DNA of 19,934 nucleotides from Porphyromonadaceae bacterium UBA7087 (GCA_002493515.1 DKYZ01000009.1:1-19934); one strand, 5' to 3'. Positions 7,622-16,030 are shown, counted from the first letter of the stretch. A program made the numbers and translations. The notes: generated by a model not told the origin, from the sequence alone.

Positions 7622-10450
7622 ATGGAAAACAAGGACTTTCAGGAATTTATAAGCAAGCTCAACACCCTCCGTCTTCCCTCGGAATATGGAGCGGCAGTGA
7701 GAAAGGACCCTTCACGGAAATCGAAGACACTCAGATTCATGCTAAAGTTTTATGATGCCAAGGCCTGGTTGTCGGCCGTCGACGGGAAAATGCGTCCTTT
7801 CGAGGGAGACTCATCGGGTCTGGAGGCGGCCGATGCCAACATCTTCAGGATAATCCGCCAGAACGAGACCGGAAAGTTCTGTGATTCATGGGGAGAGTCG
7901 GATATCTCGCGCGAGGGCATTTCCCTGGAGGAGCATTCCTATCTATCGGGCTGGATGCATGGCAGCCGGCGTCTGGTGGATGAGAATGGTGATGAAATCA
8001 TTTATTCCGACGACCCGGCCAAGCTTGTGCTGAGTCTCTCTGACATGGAGGGGGCGCAGGTGTCGCAGAAACTTGTGATGCGGAGTGGCGAGGAGGAGTA
8101 TGAGAATCCTAAGTTCGTCACAGAGGGGTGTGTCCTCGCCGGCAATAAGCTTTACGACGTCGCTCCGGTGGGGGCGAACTACGACAAGATGTCGATATTC
8201 CTGGAGAACATTCCCAGGGAGCTTCTGCCTACGAGCCTGTCGGTCTTCCTTTCCTATTTCAGCAACATAGGCGTGGAATACGAGGGGGAGCGAGCCAAGG
8301 TGCTGAAGGGAGAGGAACAGATGCAGCCGGCGCTTATTCTTGAGAAAGTGGGAGTTGACAAGGCCCTTTACATGAGCGTGTCGCAGATGCCTCCGGGTCT
8401 GGAGGGGGGCGACAGCCTGCGCCTGAGGGTCAATAAGAGCGTCTCTGTCTCCGATGACGGAAAGATCACGGTCAGGCCCATCGACGACATAGATCTTGAG
8501 GAGGCGGAGAAGAAGCTGGCAAAGATGCTTGCCGACAGTGCGCCTAACCGGGCAGCCAAGAAAGATATTTTCATAGACAAGGGCCTCTTCATAGTGCCGG
8601 AGGAAACGGCTTCCCCGTTCCTCTACAACTGCCTTCCGGAAGTGCTCCGCGAGTTCAGGGTGCTTGGAGCCGAGAAGCTTCGGGAATACAAGGTCTCTCC
8701 AGCATCGCCCAAACTCAATATAAGGCTCGGGAGCGGCATAGACTTCCTTGAGGGTGACGCCGACGTGGAGATAGGCAATGAGAAATTCACGCTTGCCGAC
8801 ATAATCGCCCAGTTCTCGAAAAAGAAATACATCCAGCTCAACGACGGCACGCGCGCCATAATCGAGGAGGGATATATGAGGCGTCTGGAGCGCATATTCC
8901 GCCGCAAGGGTAAGGACGGGAAGGTGAAGATATCTTTCTTCGATCTTCCGGAGGTGGAGGAGCTGCTCCAGAACCAGCTCCAGGGGGAGGCCGTCAACCG
9001 CAGCCGTGCGGTCTACGAGGGTTTCAACCATCTTAAGGATGAGAAACTTGCGCTTCCCGATGTGAAGGCGTCGCTGCGCGGCTACCAGGAGCAGGGAGTG
9101 AAATGGATAAAATATCTCTATGACAACAGGCTCGGGGGATGTCTTGCCGACGACATGGGTCTCGGAAAGACCGTGCAGACAATCACGATGCTCGCCTACC
9201 TTTACCCCGGGGAGGAGAAGCCCTCGCTTATCGTCATGCCGAGGAGTCTTCTGTTCAACTGGAGCAACGAGCTCGCCAAGTTCGCCCCCCAGATATCGGT
9301 GGCAACATATTACGGCCAGAACCGCGACCTTGATGAATGTCTTAAGGCCAACGTTATACTGACCACATATGCTGTGGCGAGAAACGACATAGAGCGGCTT
9401 AAGGATATCGAGTTCCAGTATGTGGTGCTCGACGAGTCGCAGAACATAAAGAACCTGGCGTCGCAGACGGCCCAGGCGGTGACGCTTCTCAACAGCGGCC
9501 ACCGTCTCGCCCTCAGCGGCACACCCATCGAGAACAACCTCACTGAGCTTTATTCCCTTTTCCGCTTCCTGAATCCGGCCATGTTCGGCACGGCCGACGA
9601 GTTCAACCGCTCGTATACGGTGCCTATCCAGAAGCTCGGAGACCAGCAGACGATGGAAAGCCTGAGACGCAAGATATATCCCTTCATGCTCCGAAGGGTC
9701 AAGAAGGAGGTGCTCACCGAGCTTCCCGACCGTATAGAGCAGACTCTTTACGTGGAGATGGATTCCGAGCAGCAGTCGCTTTATGAGCGCAAGCGCCTGT
9801 CGTATCTTCAGAATATCCGGGAGACAATCGGGCGTGAGGGAATCCAGAAGTCGCAGTTCGTGATGTTCCAGGCCCTGAGTGAGCTGAGGCGCATAGCCTC
9901 CGTGCCCGAGAGCCTCACCGACGGGCGTGTGAAGTCGCCCAAGCTTGAGCAGCTTGTGGAGAGTGTGGAGGCGGCTGTGGGCAACGGCCACAAGGTGGTG
10001 GTGTTCTTCAACTTCATCGCCGGGCTTGAGCTGGCTGGCGAACGCCTCGGGGCCCTGGGTATAGACTGCGAGTCGATGACGGGCTCAACCTCCACAGCAG
10101 CACGCAGGAAGATTGTGGAGCGTTTCCAGAACGACCCCTCCTGCCAGGTGCTTCTCATGACGCTCAAGGTTGGCGGCGTAGGTCTCAACCTCACGGCAGC
10201 CGACATTGTCTATATTTTCGAGCCCTGGTGGAACAAGGCCGCCGAGGAGCAGGCCGTCAACCGTCTGCACCGAATCGGTCAGAAAGCAACGGTCTACAGC
10301 TACTCAATGATCACCATGGGCACCATAGAGGAGAAGATCCTTCAGCTCCAGCAGCAGAAAAAAGATCTTTTCGACGGGCTTATAGGCACCGACACTGCTT
10401 CCGAGAAGCAGCTCTCGGAGGAGGATATCGAGTTTATTCTTGGCAAGTGA
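7622..10450 (+). CDS. SNF2-family DEAD/DEAH-box helicase with bacterial SNF2-associated region
   Basis: This 942-residue protein is a Swi2/Snf2-type ATPase, expected to translocate on double-stranded DNA and remodel protein-DNA or transcription complexes. The N-terminal 440 or so residues lack a recognisable zinc-binding SWIM motif. Residues about 350-440 (LNIRLGSGIDFLEGDADVEI, then KKKYIQLNDGT) resemble the SNF2_assoc region of bacterial SNF2 proteins. The motor shows Walker A DDMGLGKT with Lys516, motif II DESQ (604-607, Ser in place of the usual Ala/Gly), motif III SGTP (632-635), the helicase-C motif KVGGVGLNLTAAD and motif VI NRLHRIGQ (880-887). All ATPase motifs look functional. The ATG at 7622 is preferred to an upstream GTG at 7586, which adds 12 residues without family character. 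A 26-base gap links it to the next gene. The physiological target is unknown. Confidence 0.93.
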   Translation: MENKDFQEFISKLNTLRLPSEYGAAVRKDPSRKSKTLRFMLKFYDAKAWLSAVDGKMRPFEGDSSGLEAADANIFRIIRQNETGKFCDSWGESDISREGISLEEHSYLSGWMHGSRRLVDENGDEIIYSDDPAKLVLSLSDMEGAQVSQKLVMRSGEEEYENPKFVTEGCVLAGNKLYDVAPVGANYDKMSIFLENIPRELLPTSLSVFLSYFSNIGVEYEGERAKVLKGEEQMQPALILEKVGVDKALYMSVSQMPPGLEGGDSLRLRVNKSVSVSDDGKITVRPIDDIDLEEAEKKLAKMLADSAPNRAAKKDIFIDKGLFIVPEETASPFLYNCLPEVLREFRVLGAEKLREYKVSPASPKLNIRLGSGIDFLEGDADVEIGNEKFTLADIIAQFSKKKYIQLNDGTRAIIEEGYMRRLERIFRRKGKDGKVKISFFDLPEVEELLQNQLQGEAVNRSRAVYEGFNHLKDEKLALPDVKASLRGYQEQGVKWIKYLYDNRLGGCLADDMGLGKTVQTITMLAYLYPGEEKPSLIVMPRSLLFNWSNELAKFAPQISVATYYGQNRDLDECLKANVILTTYAVARNDIERLKDIEFQYVVLDESQNIKNLASQTAQAVTLLNSGHRLALSGTPIENNLTELYSLFRFLNPAMFGTADEFNRSYTVPIQKLGDQQTMESLRRKIYPFMLRRVKKEVLTELPDRIEQTLYVEMDSEQQSLYERKRLSYLQNIRETIGREGIQKSQFVMFQALSELRRIASVPESLTDGRVKSPKLEQLVESVEAAVGNGHKVVVFFNFIAGLELAGERLGALGIDCESMTGSTSTAARRKIVERFQNDPSCQVLLMTLKVGGVGLNLTAADIVYIFEPWWNKAAEEQAVNRLHRIGQKATVYSYSMITMGTIEEKILQLQQQKKDLFDGLIGTDTASEKQLSEEDIEFILGK

Positions 10451-10476
10451 CAGGGAATTGGAAAGAATGAGGAAAA

Positions 10477-12429
10477 ATGGCTTTGAATAAAAACAATATT
10501 GCCGGCGACGGCGCGCCGATGGCTACCGGAGTGAGCCTTGTGTTGAAAAACAGCCCCGAGGCTGTCAGCAAAAGCAGGGAGATAGGGAAGATGCTCAAGG
10601 GTGACGCGGCTTCCCTGGCCAAGGAGCTGGTGGGATTTATCGACAAGGCGGGATGGTGTGTCTACAGTGAGGACTCGGATCCGACGCTCATAGCGTTGGT
10701 CGACAAGGTAAGAGACGTTTTCGTCGACCTCAGGAAGCAGGAGGTGACCATGCTTGTGTCGGCCATACTGTCGGATTTCAGAAACGTCTATTCAATCAGC
10801 AAGGCGGTGGTGCCCGAGCTTCTGCCTGTATGGGAGGCCCTTGTGCTAAACCTGACGATGACGGGCGACGAGGTGCAGAGAATGGCTTTGTCCGCGCTTC
10901 CGGTGACCCGCAAGAAGGGTCGTAAACAGGAGATACAGTATTTTAACCATCCCTTGATGAAGGCCTGCGAAAGGAGCACGCATACCAGCTATTACTGGGG
11001 GGCCGGGCGCAACCGCGACGGCTCCAACTACATATTCTCGCTCTCCCGCAACATGAGATGCCAGATGATGTCGGTGTTGTATTCTCCGGAGTTCAGCAAG
11101 TTGATGCAGACGCCGGAGCTTCCCGCGGAGCCGCCTCTGGTCATGGGGGCATACGAGTCGCTCGCATCACATTATCTCAATTATCTGTCGATGCTTAGCT
11201 CCACGGGCGTTCTTCACCCGTATGACACCAAGATTCCCGCCGCGATGATGAAGAAGGTAGTCGACGGGCTCTCCGTGCCCCGTCTGCCCATGTCTCCCGC
11301 CGACAAGTGGTTCAACCATTGGGGAACCAATCTTGTGGTCTTTTCATATCTTGACTATGCCCGTTATGTGGAGATGCTGGCAAGGGAAAAGGAACTCAAA
11401 GGCATCGACGGAGGGGCCGATGACTCAGATGCGTTCGATGTGAAATCATTTGCCCGTTTTCTTGTGGAGAAATATCCCTCCAGAATGGATGCGGCCGATA
11501 TGCGTGTGCTGCTGCCGCAGTTCAAGGGCGTCAACAAGAGATGGACAAAATTCACCAATGCCGCGCCAATCGCTGACGAGGTGGTCGATATGCTCAAGAA
11601 GGTGTCGAAGAACAATTGGATAAATATGGACAACTTCTGGCTTCTGTATCTGAGCCGGGTCAATGCCAAGACGTTCGAGAAAACGAAACTTTTCAACAGC
11701 TACTATGCCTCCTCGATGCTGCTGGTCAACCAGCTTGACCAAAGCCGCGTCACATTCAACGACCAGCTCCAGCTCCTTGTAAAGCCCTTCATCTATCAGT
11801 ATCTCACGCTTCTCAATGTGTGGGGACTCGTGGATATGGCGCTCATTCCGGAGCCGGATGAGGGATATCCGGGAAATTTCTGGGAGAGGCTGCGCTATGT
11901 CCGAGTCACCCCCCTCGGCTATTATGCCATGGGATGCACCGACACATACGTTCCGCCGCAGGATGGAGGCGTCGGGAATGTGGTCTTCGACGTGGATGCC
12001 AACAACGGTATAGTGACGGTCATCAACGAGAACTCGCCATACGCCCTTTTCCTGTCGCAGATCGGCGCACGGATCACTCCTAAGAGGTTTCGTGTCACGG
12101 CCGCCACTATAGTGGCTTCGTGCGACAGCCTTTCAGACGTGGAGTCGAAAATCAGGAAATTCGTGGAATTCATCTGCAACGGCAACAGAAGCGGCTGGGA
12201 AGAGGTCTTCAGGGAGGCTGTCCTGCGGGCCAGACCGTTCCTGGACATAGACAAGGATTACCAGCTGTACAGGCTCAATCCCGCCACTCCGGGCCTGCTG
12301 GAGTATATTATAGGAGAGAAGCAGTTTGCCGGCCATGTGATAAAGGCCGACGGCTACCATCTGATGGTGGAGCGGGATTTCATGTCTACATTCCTTAACC
12401 TTCTGCGCAAGGCCGGCTATCTCGTATAG
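10477..12429 (+). CDS. Uncharacterised SNF2-linked protein, possible winged-helix and XPB-N-like domain
   Basis: I do not recognise this 650-residue protein by name. It has no signal peptide and no membrane segment and is predicted to be cytosolic and mostly helical. Residues 474-486 (YVRVTPLGYYAMG) resemble the end of a winged helix. Residues about 509-600 follow with a beta hairpin (NNGIVTVI), then ARITPKRFRVTAATIVAS, then SLSDVESKIRKFVEFI and a tryptophan. That order resembles the XPB/Ssl2 N-terminal (helicase-associated) domain found in other helicase-linked proteins, which typically reads LTPLG, D-x-x-hydrophobic strand, YRLTRES, a helix of EEIL type. This is inference from pattern, not a profile match. 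It lies 26 bases after the SNF2 gene, is transcribed with it and ends just before a strong terminator, so a partner of the helicase is the simplest reading. Base composition matches the neighbours, with no sign of recent transfer. Confidence 0.85.
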   Translation: MALNKNNIAGDGAPMATGVSLVLKNSPEAVSKSREIGKMLKGDAASLAKELVGFIDKAGWCVYSEDSDPTLIALVDKVRDVFVDLRKQEVTMLVSAILSDFRNVYSISKAVVPELLPVWEALVLNLTMTGDEVQRMALSALPVTRKKGRKQEIQYFNHPLMKACERSTHTSYYWGAGRNRDGSNYIFSLSRNMRCQMMSVLYSPEFSKLMQTPELPAEPPLVMGAYESLASHYLNYLSMLSSTGVLHPYDTKIPAAMMKKVVDGLSVPRLPMSPADKWFNHWGTNLVVFSYLDYARYVEMLAREKELKGIDGGADDSDAFDVKSFARFLVEKYPSRMDAADMRVLLPQFKGVNKRWTKFTNAAPIADEVVDMLKKVSKNNWINMDNFWLLYLSRVNAKTFEKTKLFNSYYASSMLLVNQLDQSRVTFNDQLQLLVKPFIYQYLTLLNVWGLVDMALIPEPDEGYPGNFWERLRYVRVTPLGYYAMGCTDTYVPPQDGGVGNVVFDVDANNGIVTVINENSPYALFLSQIGARITPKRFRVTAATIVASCDSLSDVESKIRKFVEFICNGNRSGWEEVFREAVLRARPFLDIDKDYQLYRLNPATPGLLEYIIGEKQFAGHVIKADGYHLMVERDFMSTFLNLLRKAGYLV

Positions 12430-12453
12430 CGCGGCCTTGCCGCGGCAACCATG

Positions 12454-12489
12454 AAAAAAGAGGCGCGTATCACTACGTGCCTCTTTTTT
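12454..12489. terminator. Strong bidirectional intrinsic terminator
   Basis: A-tract plus GAGGCGCGT (12454-12468) pairs with its complement ending in a run of six T (12475-12489). This gives a 15-pair stem with one G-T wobble and a 6-base loop. Because the stem has A and T runs at its two feet, it works as a Rho-independent terminator in both directions: for the SNF2 unit on the plus strand and for the predicted small RNA on the minus strand. A smaller hairpin (12430-12435 with 12439-12444, 3-base loop) lies directly after the stop codon of the 650-residue protein. Confidence 0.9.
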
Positions 12490-12706
12490 CCAACCCTCCT
12501 CGAAACAATTCGAAGAGAATTGATGGTCCTAATCCTAATTTTAACTATTAATCCATAACTTTACTAATGCAACAATAAAATTGTCAATGAAACGATTAAT
12601 TGGTCTTTATGAGAAGAATTATCTATCCTATTGTCTTTCTGAGTCTGGGGCCGCACAAGGGCGGCAGGGGTTTTGTCGCAATCTCCGTGACTTCCCTCGG
12701 AATTGC
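12454..12706 (-). ncRNA. Candidate small RNA of about 253 nt
   Basis: No protein gene is credible in 12430-12780, yet a complete promoter (12711-12742) points leftward into this gap and a strong terminator closes it. The predicted RNA begins with GCAAT at 12706 and immediately forms a hairpin (GCAATTCCG closing with CGGA-G-ATTGC, one bulged G) over about 12677-12706. A second GC-rich hairpin (GCCGC, 6-base loop, GCGGC) follows, then an AT-rich unpaired stretch, and near the 3' end TCTTCGAA-TTGT-TTCGAGGA, before the terminator stem. No conserved start codon with a long frame lies inside. It does not resemble tmRNA, RNase P or SRP RNA in anything I can recognise. A Bacteroidota 6S RNA or a regulatory sRNA is possible. 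Alternatively the promoter may drive only an antisense leader. Confidence 0.5.
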
Positions 12707-12710
12707 GGTG

Positions 12711-12742
12711 CAAAATTACAAAAAAAATGCTGGTTAACCAAA
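12711..12742 (-). promoter_or_regulatory. Orphan Bacteroidota promoter driving the candidate small RNA
   Basis: On the minus strand TTTG (12739-12742) and a perfect TAATTTTG (12711-12718) are separated by 20 bases, within the consensus 19-21. The predicted start is a purine, G12706. No minus-strand protein gene follows within reach: the next minus-strand gene upstream (surE) ends at 12781, and to the left lies only the terminator. Confidence 0.75.
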
Positions 12743-12780
12743 AATTTATTAAATTTATTTTATAAAAATAGTTTTTGCAG

Positions 12781-13599
12781 TTATTTTGCATTATTTAAAA
12801 CAGCCTGATTTCCAGTGTCTTCAAGGGATTTGAGCCAGGAAAGGCTTCCCTCTACTCTGGCTGTGCGCTCGAGCAGGACAGGCACTACGGAGACGATGCC
12901 GTGTTCGAGACACCATTGGTCGGTGTCGCTGTTGTCAGGCTCTTCGTTGACATATTCTCCGCTCAGCCAGTAGAATTTGCGGCCGTGGGGGTCGGTATAC
13001 TCCTTGTATTCGTCGTTCCAGCGGCCCCGGCACGCGCGGACCACACGCATCTGTGTCGGAGGCTCCGCACTGTCGGGAATGTTGACATTGAGGCATATCT
13101 CCGGGGGAAGACCGTTGCGCAACACATCCTCCGTGATGCGCCTTACGAAAGGAAGGCATCCCTCGAAATCCGCTTCCGGAGAATGGTCGGTCAGGGAAAA
13201 CCCGATTGCGGGAAGTCCGAAGCCGCATCCCTCCAGCACGGCGCCCATTGTGCCGGAATACAATACGTTGACAGCGGCGTTCGAGCCGTGGTTGATGCCG
13301 GCCACCACCAGGTCGGGGCGCCTGTCGCCGAGAATCATGTGCATGGCTACCTTCACGCAGTCCACGGGAGTCCCGTTGACTTTCCACATCTCGGCTCCCT
13401 CGTAGTCAGGGAGGCGTACGGGCATCAGGGCGTCGTTGACCGTTATGGCCATCGATTGGCCGGAACGCCCTCCGTCGGGACACACGGCCACCACGTCGCC
13501 GAATTTTCTCATCTCCTTTATCAATATCCTCACTCCCTTGGCGAGATAGCCGTCGTCGTTGCTTACGAGAATGAGGGGTCGTTTGTTTGTATTGTCCAT
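12781..13599 (-). CDS. surE: 5'/3'-nucleotidase SurE
   Basis: SurE is a metal-dependent survival phosphatase that dephosphorylates nucleoside monophosphates, mainly 3' and 5' ribonucleotides, in the cytosol. The 272-residue protein has the N-terminal metal motif SNDDG (13-17, Asp15 and Asp16), GRSGQS with Ser46 and GINHGSNAA with Asn103, all intact. The length is normal. The gene is the last of the mtaB-glycosyltransferase-surE operon, 45 bases after the glycosyltransferase stop, and no promoter is visible in that gap. No strong hairpin follows its stop; the downstream sequence is AT-rich, so its transcript may run on to the terminator at 12454-12489 through the candidate small RNA. Confidence 0.96.
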   Translation of the reverse strand: MDNTNKRPLILVSNDDGYLAKGVRILIKEMRKFGDVVAVCPDGGRSGQSMAITVNDALMPVRLPDYEGAEMWKVNGTPVDCVKVAMHMILGDRRPDLVVAGINHGSNAAVNVLYSGTMGAVLEGCGFGLPAIGFSLTDHSPEADFEGCLPFVRRITEDVLRNGLPPEICLNVNIPDSAEPPTQMRVVRACRGRWNDEYKEYTDPHGRKFYWLSGEYVNEEPDNSDTDQWCLEHGIVSVVPVLLERTARVEGSLSWLKSLEDTGNQAVLNNAK

Positions 13600-13644
13600 T
13601 TTTAGTTTGTGTTGTGTTTATGTCGGAATTGTCGGGTCTCCGGC

Positions 13645-14637
13645 TCAGCGCTTCTTACGCAGCAGGAAACGGTCGGCGATTATCATGCGTCTCGCCCCTG
13701 GTAGCGACGACAGGATGTCGTTGTCGGGATGCCTGGTATAATTCCTGCGCATTTTCCGGAAATCGCCGTGAGCGCGGATTACGGCCCTGGCGTTGGGAAT
13801 GTCAAGCTTTGCGAGGAACATCAGGAAGGCGAGAGTGTCAGCGAGGCGGCGCAGCAGAAGCACCTTGCGGCTCCGTCGCAGCGGGAGGTTCTTGTGGAGG
13901 AGAAGGAGGTTGTTGCGGAAGTTGAGATAGGTCTTCTGCGGATTCCCCTGGGCAAGCGACGCGCCGCCGACGTGATACACCACGCTGTCGGTGACGGCAT
14001 AGACCGGATGGCCCGCCGCCGTGAGACGGCAGCAGAGGTCAATCTCCTCCATATGGGCGAAGAAGAGAGGGTCGAGGCCTCCGAGGGCAGTATAATATTG
14101 CGTCCGCACCGCCAGGGCAGCTCCGGAAGCCCAGGCAACCTGACAGGGCTCTCCGTCATACTGTCCCTCGTCTTTTTCGATGGAGTCGAATAGCCTTCCG
14201 CGGCAATAGGGATAGCCGAGCCTGTCGAGCATACCTCCGGCGCCTCCGGCATATTCGAACATCTCCCTGTCGCGCCAGGAGCGAATCTTGGGCTGGCAGG
14301 CTCCTGCATCGGGATTGCTTTCCAGAAAGCACAGCAGCGGGCGCCACCATCCCGGAGTCACCTCCACGTCGGAGTTGAGGAGAATGGTGAAAGGGTATCG
14401 TGTTGCCTCGATGGCGCGGTTGTAGCCCTCGGCGAAGCCATAGTTCTTCTCCAGTCGTATGGTCTTTACCTCGGGATGATTCTTCTCCAGCCAGGTGAGC
14501 GAGTCATCGTCTGAGCCGTTGTCGGCTACGATGAGGTCCACCTCATCGTCCGACGTGTGTTTTACGGCTGTGGGAATGAACTGCTCCAGCAGCTTGCGCC
14601 CGTTCCAGTTGAGGATTATGACTGCAAGTTTCTTCAT
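13645..14637 (-). CDS. Family 2 glycosyltransferase, rhamnosyltransferase-like
   Basis: This 330-residue GT-A enzyme starts with VIILNWNG (7-13), has VADNGSDDDS (38-46) for nucleotide-sugar binding, GFAEGYNRAI, the metal-site region LLNSDVEV (87-93) and the acceptor-side pattern WASGAALAVR, followed by GGLDPLFFAHMEEIDLCCRL. This arrangement is typical of GT2 enzymes of the WbbL/RfbF type that add rhamnose or similar sugars to surface polysaccharides. The true donor and acceptor cannot be read from sequence. The basic C-terminal tail (about 255-330) with a short hydrophobic patch may sit on the membrane. Its ATG overlaps the mtaB stop in an ATGA four-base overlap, indicating translational coupling. 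It is isolated from other polysaccharide genes in this window. Confidence 0.9.
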   Translation of the reverse strand: MKKLAVIILNWNGRKLLEQFIPTAVKHTSDDEVDLIVADNGSDDDSLTWLEKNHPEVKTIRLEKNYGFAEGYNRAIEATRYPFTILLNSDVEVTPGWWRPLLCFLESNPDAGACQPKIRSWRDREMFEYAGGAGGMLDRLGYPYCRGRLFDSIEKDEGQYDGEPCQVAWASGAALAVRTQYYTALGGLDPLFFAHMEEIDLCCRLTAAGHPVYAVTDSVVYHVGGASLAQGNPQKTYLNFRNNLLLLHKNLPLRRSRKVLLLRRLADTLAFLMFLAKLDIPNARAVIRAHGDFRKMRRNYTRHPDNDILSSLPGARRMIIADRFLLRKKR

Positions 14638-15995
14638 AAGAGGATATCATTTATCGGTTCAGCCAGGAGACTCCCTTCCATCGACTCCGGGTCGTGGGGG
14701 ATGATTCCGAGGAGCGTCGCTACTTCCACTTTGTTTATCAGGTCTTCGCGGAAAGGAGCTTCCACCCGGATGTAGTTGTCGGTGTGTCCCGACATGAGGT
14801 CTGTGCCGTTTCCAGCCTCCCATAGCACAGGACGTCTGGTTCCGATGAATGAAGTCTGGAAGTCCCTCATCTTGTGGTCAGACACCTCCTGGAGGAGCGC
14901 GACGCGCCTGTGTTTCTCCTGCTGGCTCACCACTGTGTCGAGCTGGAGGGCTTTCGTGCCCGGGCGTTCAGAATATGGGAATATGTGATAGCGGCTCACC
15001 GGCAGCGAGTCGGCGAAGGCGAGGCTCTTTTCCCATTCTTCCGGCGTCTCCCCCCTGGCTCCGGCTATGATGTCCACTCCGATGAATGCATCCGGTATAA
15101 GCTCCTTTATAAGCTCGATGCGGCTGCGGAAGAGCGCCGTGTCATACCGGCGGTTCATCAGCCGGAGCACCTTGTCGGAGCCAGACTGGAGCGGGATATG
15201 GAAATGGGGCATGAAGGCCCGAGCCTCGCGTGCTGTCCATTCGATGATCTCCTGTGTCAGCAGATTGGGCTCAATCGACGATATTCGGTAACGCTCTATT
15301 CCTTCCACCTCGTCGAGATGCCTGAGGAGGTCGAAGAAGCTTTCGCCGGTGTCGCGGCCGAAATCGCCGATGTTGACCCCTGTTATGACAATCTCGCGTC
15401 CCCCCTGCCGGGCCGCGTCGCGGGCGAGCTCCACAAGCTCTGTCGTCTTTCCGGAGCGGGAGCGTCCCCTGGCGTAGGGGATGGTGCAGTAGGTGCAGAA
15501 ATAGTCGCATCCGTCCTGCACCTTCAGGAAGAACCTGGTCCTGTCGCCCCGTTCGCACGAATGTCTGAACTCCCGTATCTCGAGCGGGGGAGTGGTGGTG
15601 ACAATCTGGGAGCGGCTTTCGAGCCAACGGTCGATAAACTCCGAGATTCTCAGCTTCTCGTTGCTTCCCAACACGATGTCCACGCCGGGGATGGCCGCCG
15701 CCTCGTCTGGTTTTAGCTGCGCGTAGCATCCTGTGACCACAATCGTCGCGTCAGGGAACCGGGAGGCGAGGGAGCGTATCAGCCGCCTGTCTTTCTTATC
15801 TGCGGTTTCCGTTACCGAGCAGGTGTTTATTACGCAAATGTCGGGGGTTTCCCCCTCGGCGGCCTTCTCGAAACCGCGCTCGCGCAGCATTTTGCCAATG
15901 GCGGAGGTCTCGGCGAAATTCAGCTTGCATCCGAGGGTGAAAAAAGAGGCCTTCAGGGGCCGTGATATGTCGTGATATGGGCTTATGCAATTCAT
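14634..15995 (-). CDS. mtaB: tRNA t6A37 methylthiotransferase MtaB
   Basis: This radical-SAM enzyme adds a methylthio group to N6-threonylcarbamoyladenosine at tRNA position 37, giving ms2t6A. The 453-residue protein has three domains. An N-terminal UPF0004 domain carries the auxiliary 4Fe-4S cysteines Cys23 (LGCKLN), Cys59 (NTCSVTE) and Cys90 (TGCYAQ). A radical-SAM domain carries CDYFCTYC (Cys163, 167, 170). A C-terminal TRAM-like region follows from about 385. The GCKLN form and overall fit favour MtaB over MiaB or RimO. The start at 15995 is the only one that keeps Cys23, yet the -7 box at 16003-16010 predicts a leader of about three bases. Codons 7-11 lie in a tandem 10-base repeat (CATATCACGA-like) at about 15961-15980. 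It is the first gene of the mtaB-GT2-surE operon. Confidence 0.95.
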   Translation of the reverse strand: MNCISPYHDISRPLKASFFTLGCKLNFAETSAIGKMLRERGFEKAAEGETPDICVINTCSVTETADKKDRRLIRSLASRFPDATIVVTGCYAQLKPDEAAAIPGVDIVLGSNEKLRISEFIDRWLESRSQIVTTTPPLEIREFRHSCERGDRTRFFLKVQDGCDYFCTYCTIPYARGRSRSGKTTELVELARDAARQGGREIVITGVNIGDFGRDTGESFFDLLRHLDEVEGIERYRISSIEPNLLTQEIIEWTAREARAFMPHFHIPLQSGSDKVLRLMNRRYDTALFRSRIELIKELIPDAFIGVDIIAGARGETPEEWEKSLAFADSLPVSRYHIFPYSERPGTKALQLDTVVSQQEKHRRVALLQEVSDHKMRDFQTSFIGTRRPVLWEAGNGTDLMSGHTDNYIRVEAPFREDLINKVEVATLLGIIPHDPESMEGSLLAEPINDILL

Positions 15996-16002
15996 TGTAG
16001 TG

Positions 16003-16010
16003 CAAAATTA
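16003..16010 (-). promoter_or_regulatory. -7 element of the mtaB promoter
   Basis: A perfect TAATTTTG on the minus strand lies only seven bases before the mtaB ATG. No TTTG is found at the usual distance, so the -33 element is weak or different. The predicted transcript start near 15998 makes the mtaB message nearly leaderless. Confidence 0.6.
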
Positions 16011-16030
16011 GTCAAAAAAACGCATCTTCT

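Noticed and set aside
7943..9991. 682-codon minus-strand frame opposite the SNF2 gene
   Set aside because: It lies entirely antisense to a gene with all SNF2 motifs, and its His- and Leu-rich composition is a by-product of the codon bias on the other strand.
12609..12737. 42-codon plus-strand frame starting MRRIIYPIVF
   Set aside because: It is a hydrophobic start by chance in an AT-rich region, with no plus-strand promoter ahead of it, opposite the candidate small RNA.
12564..12791. 75-codon minus-strand frame in the surE-terminator gap
   Set aside because: Its start lies upstream of the mapped promoter elements and it reads through the promoter itself; the small RNA reading fits better.
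14874..15716. 280-codon plus-strand frame opposite mtaB
   Set aside because: It is antisense to a gene with all radical-SAM cysteines and has no recognisable domain.
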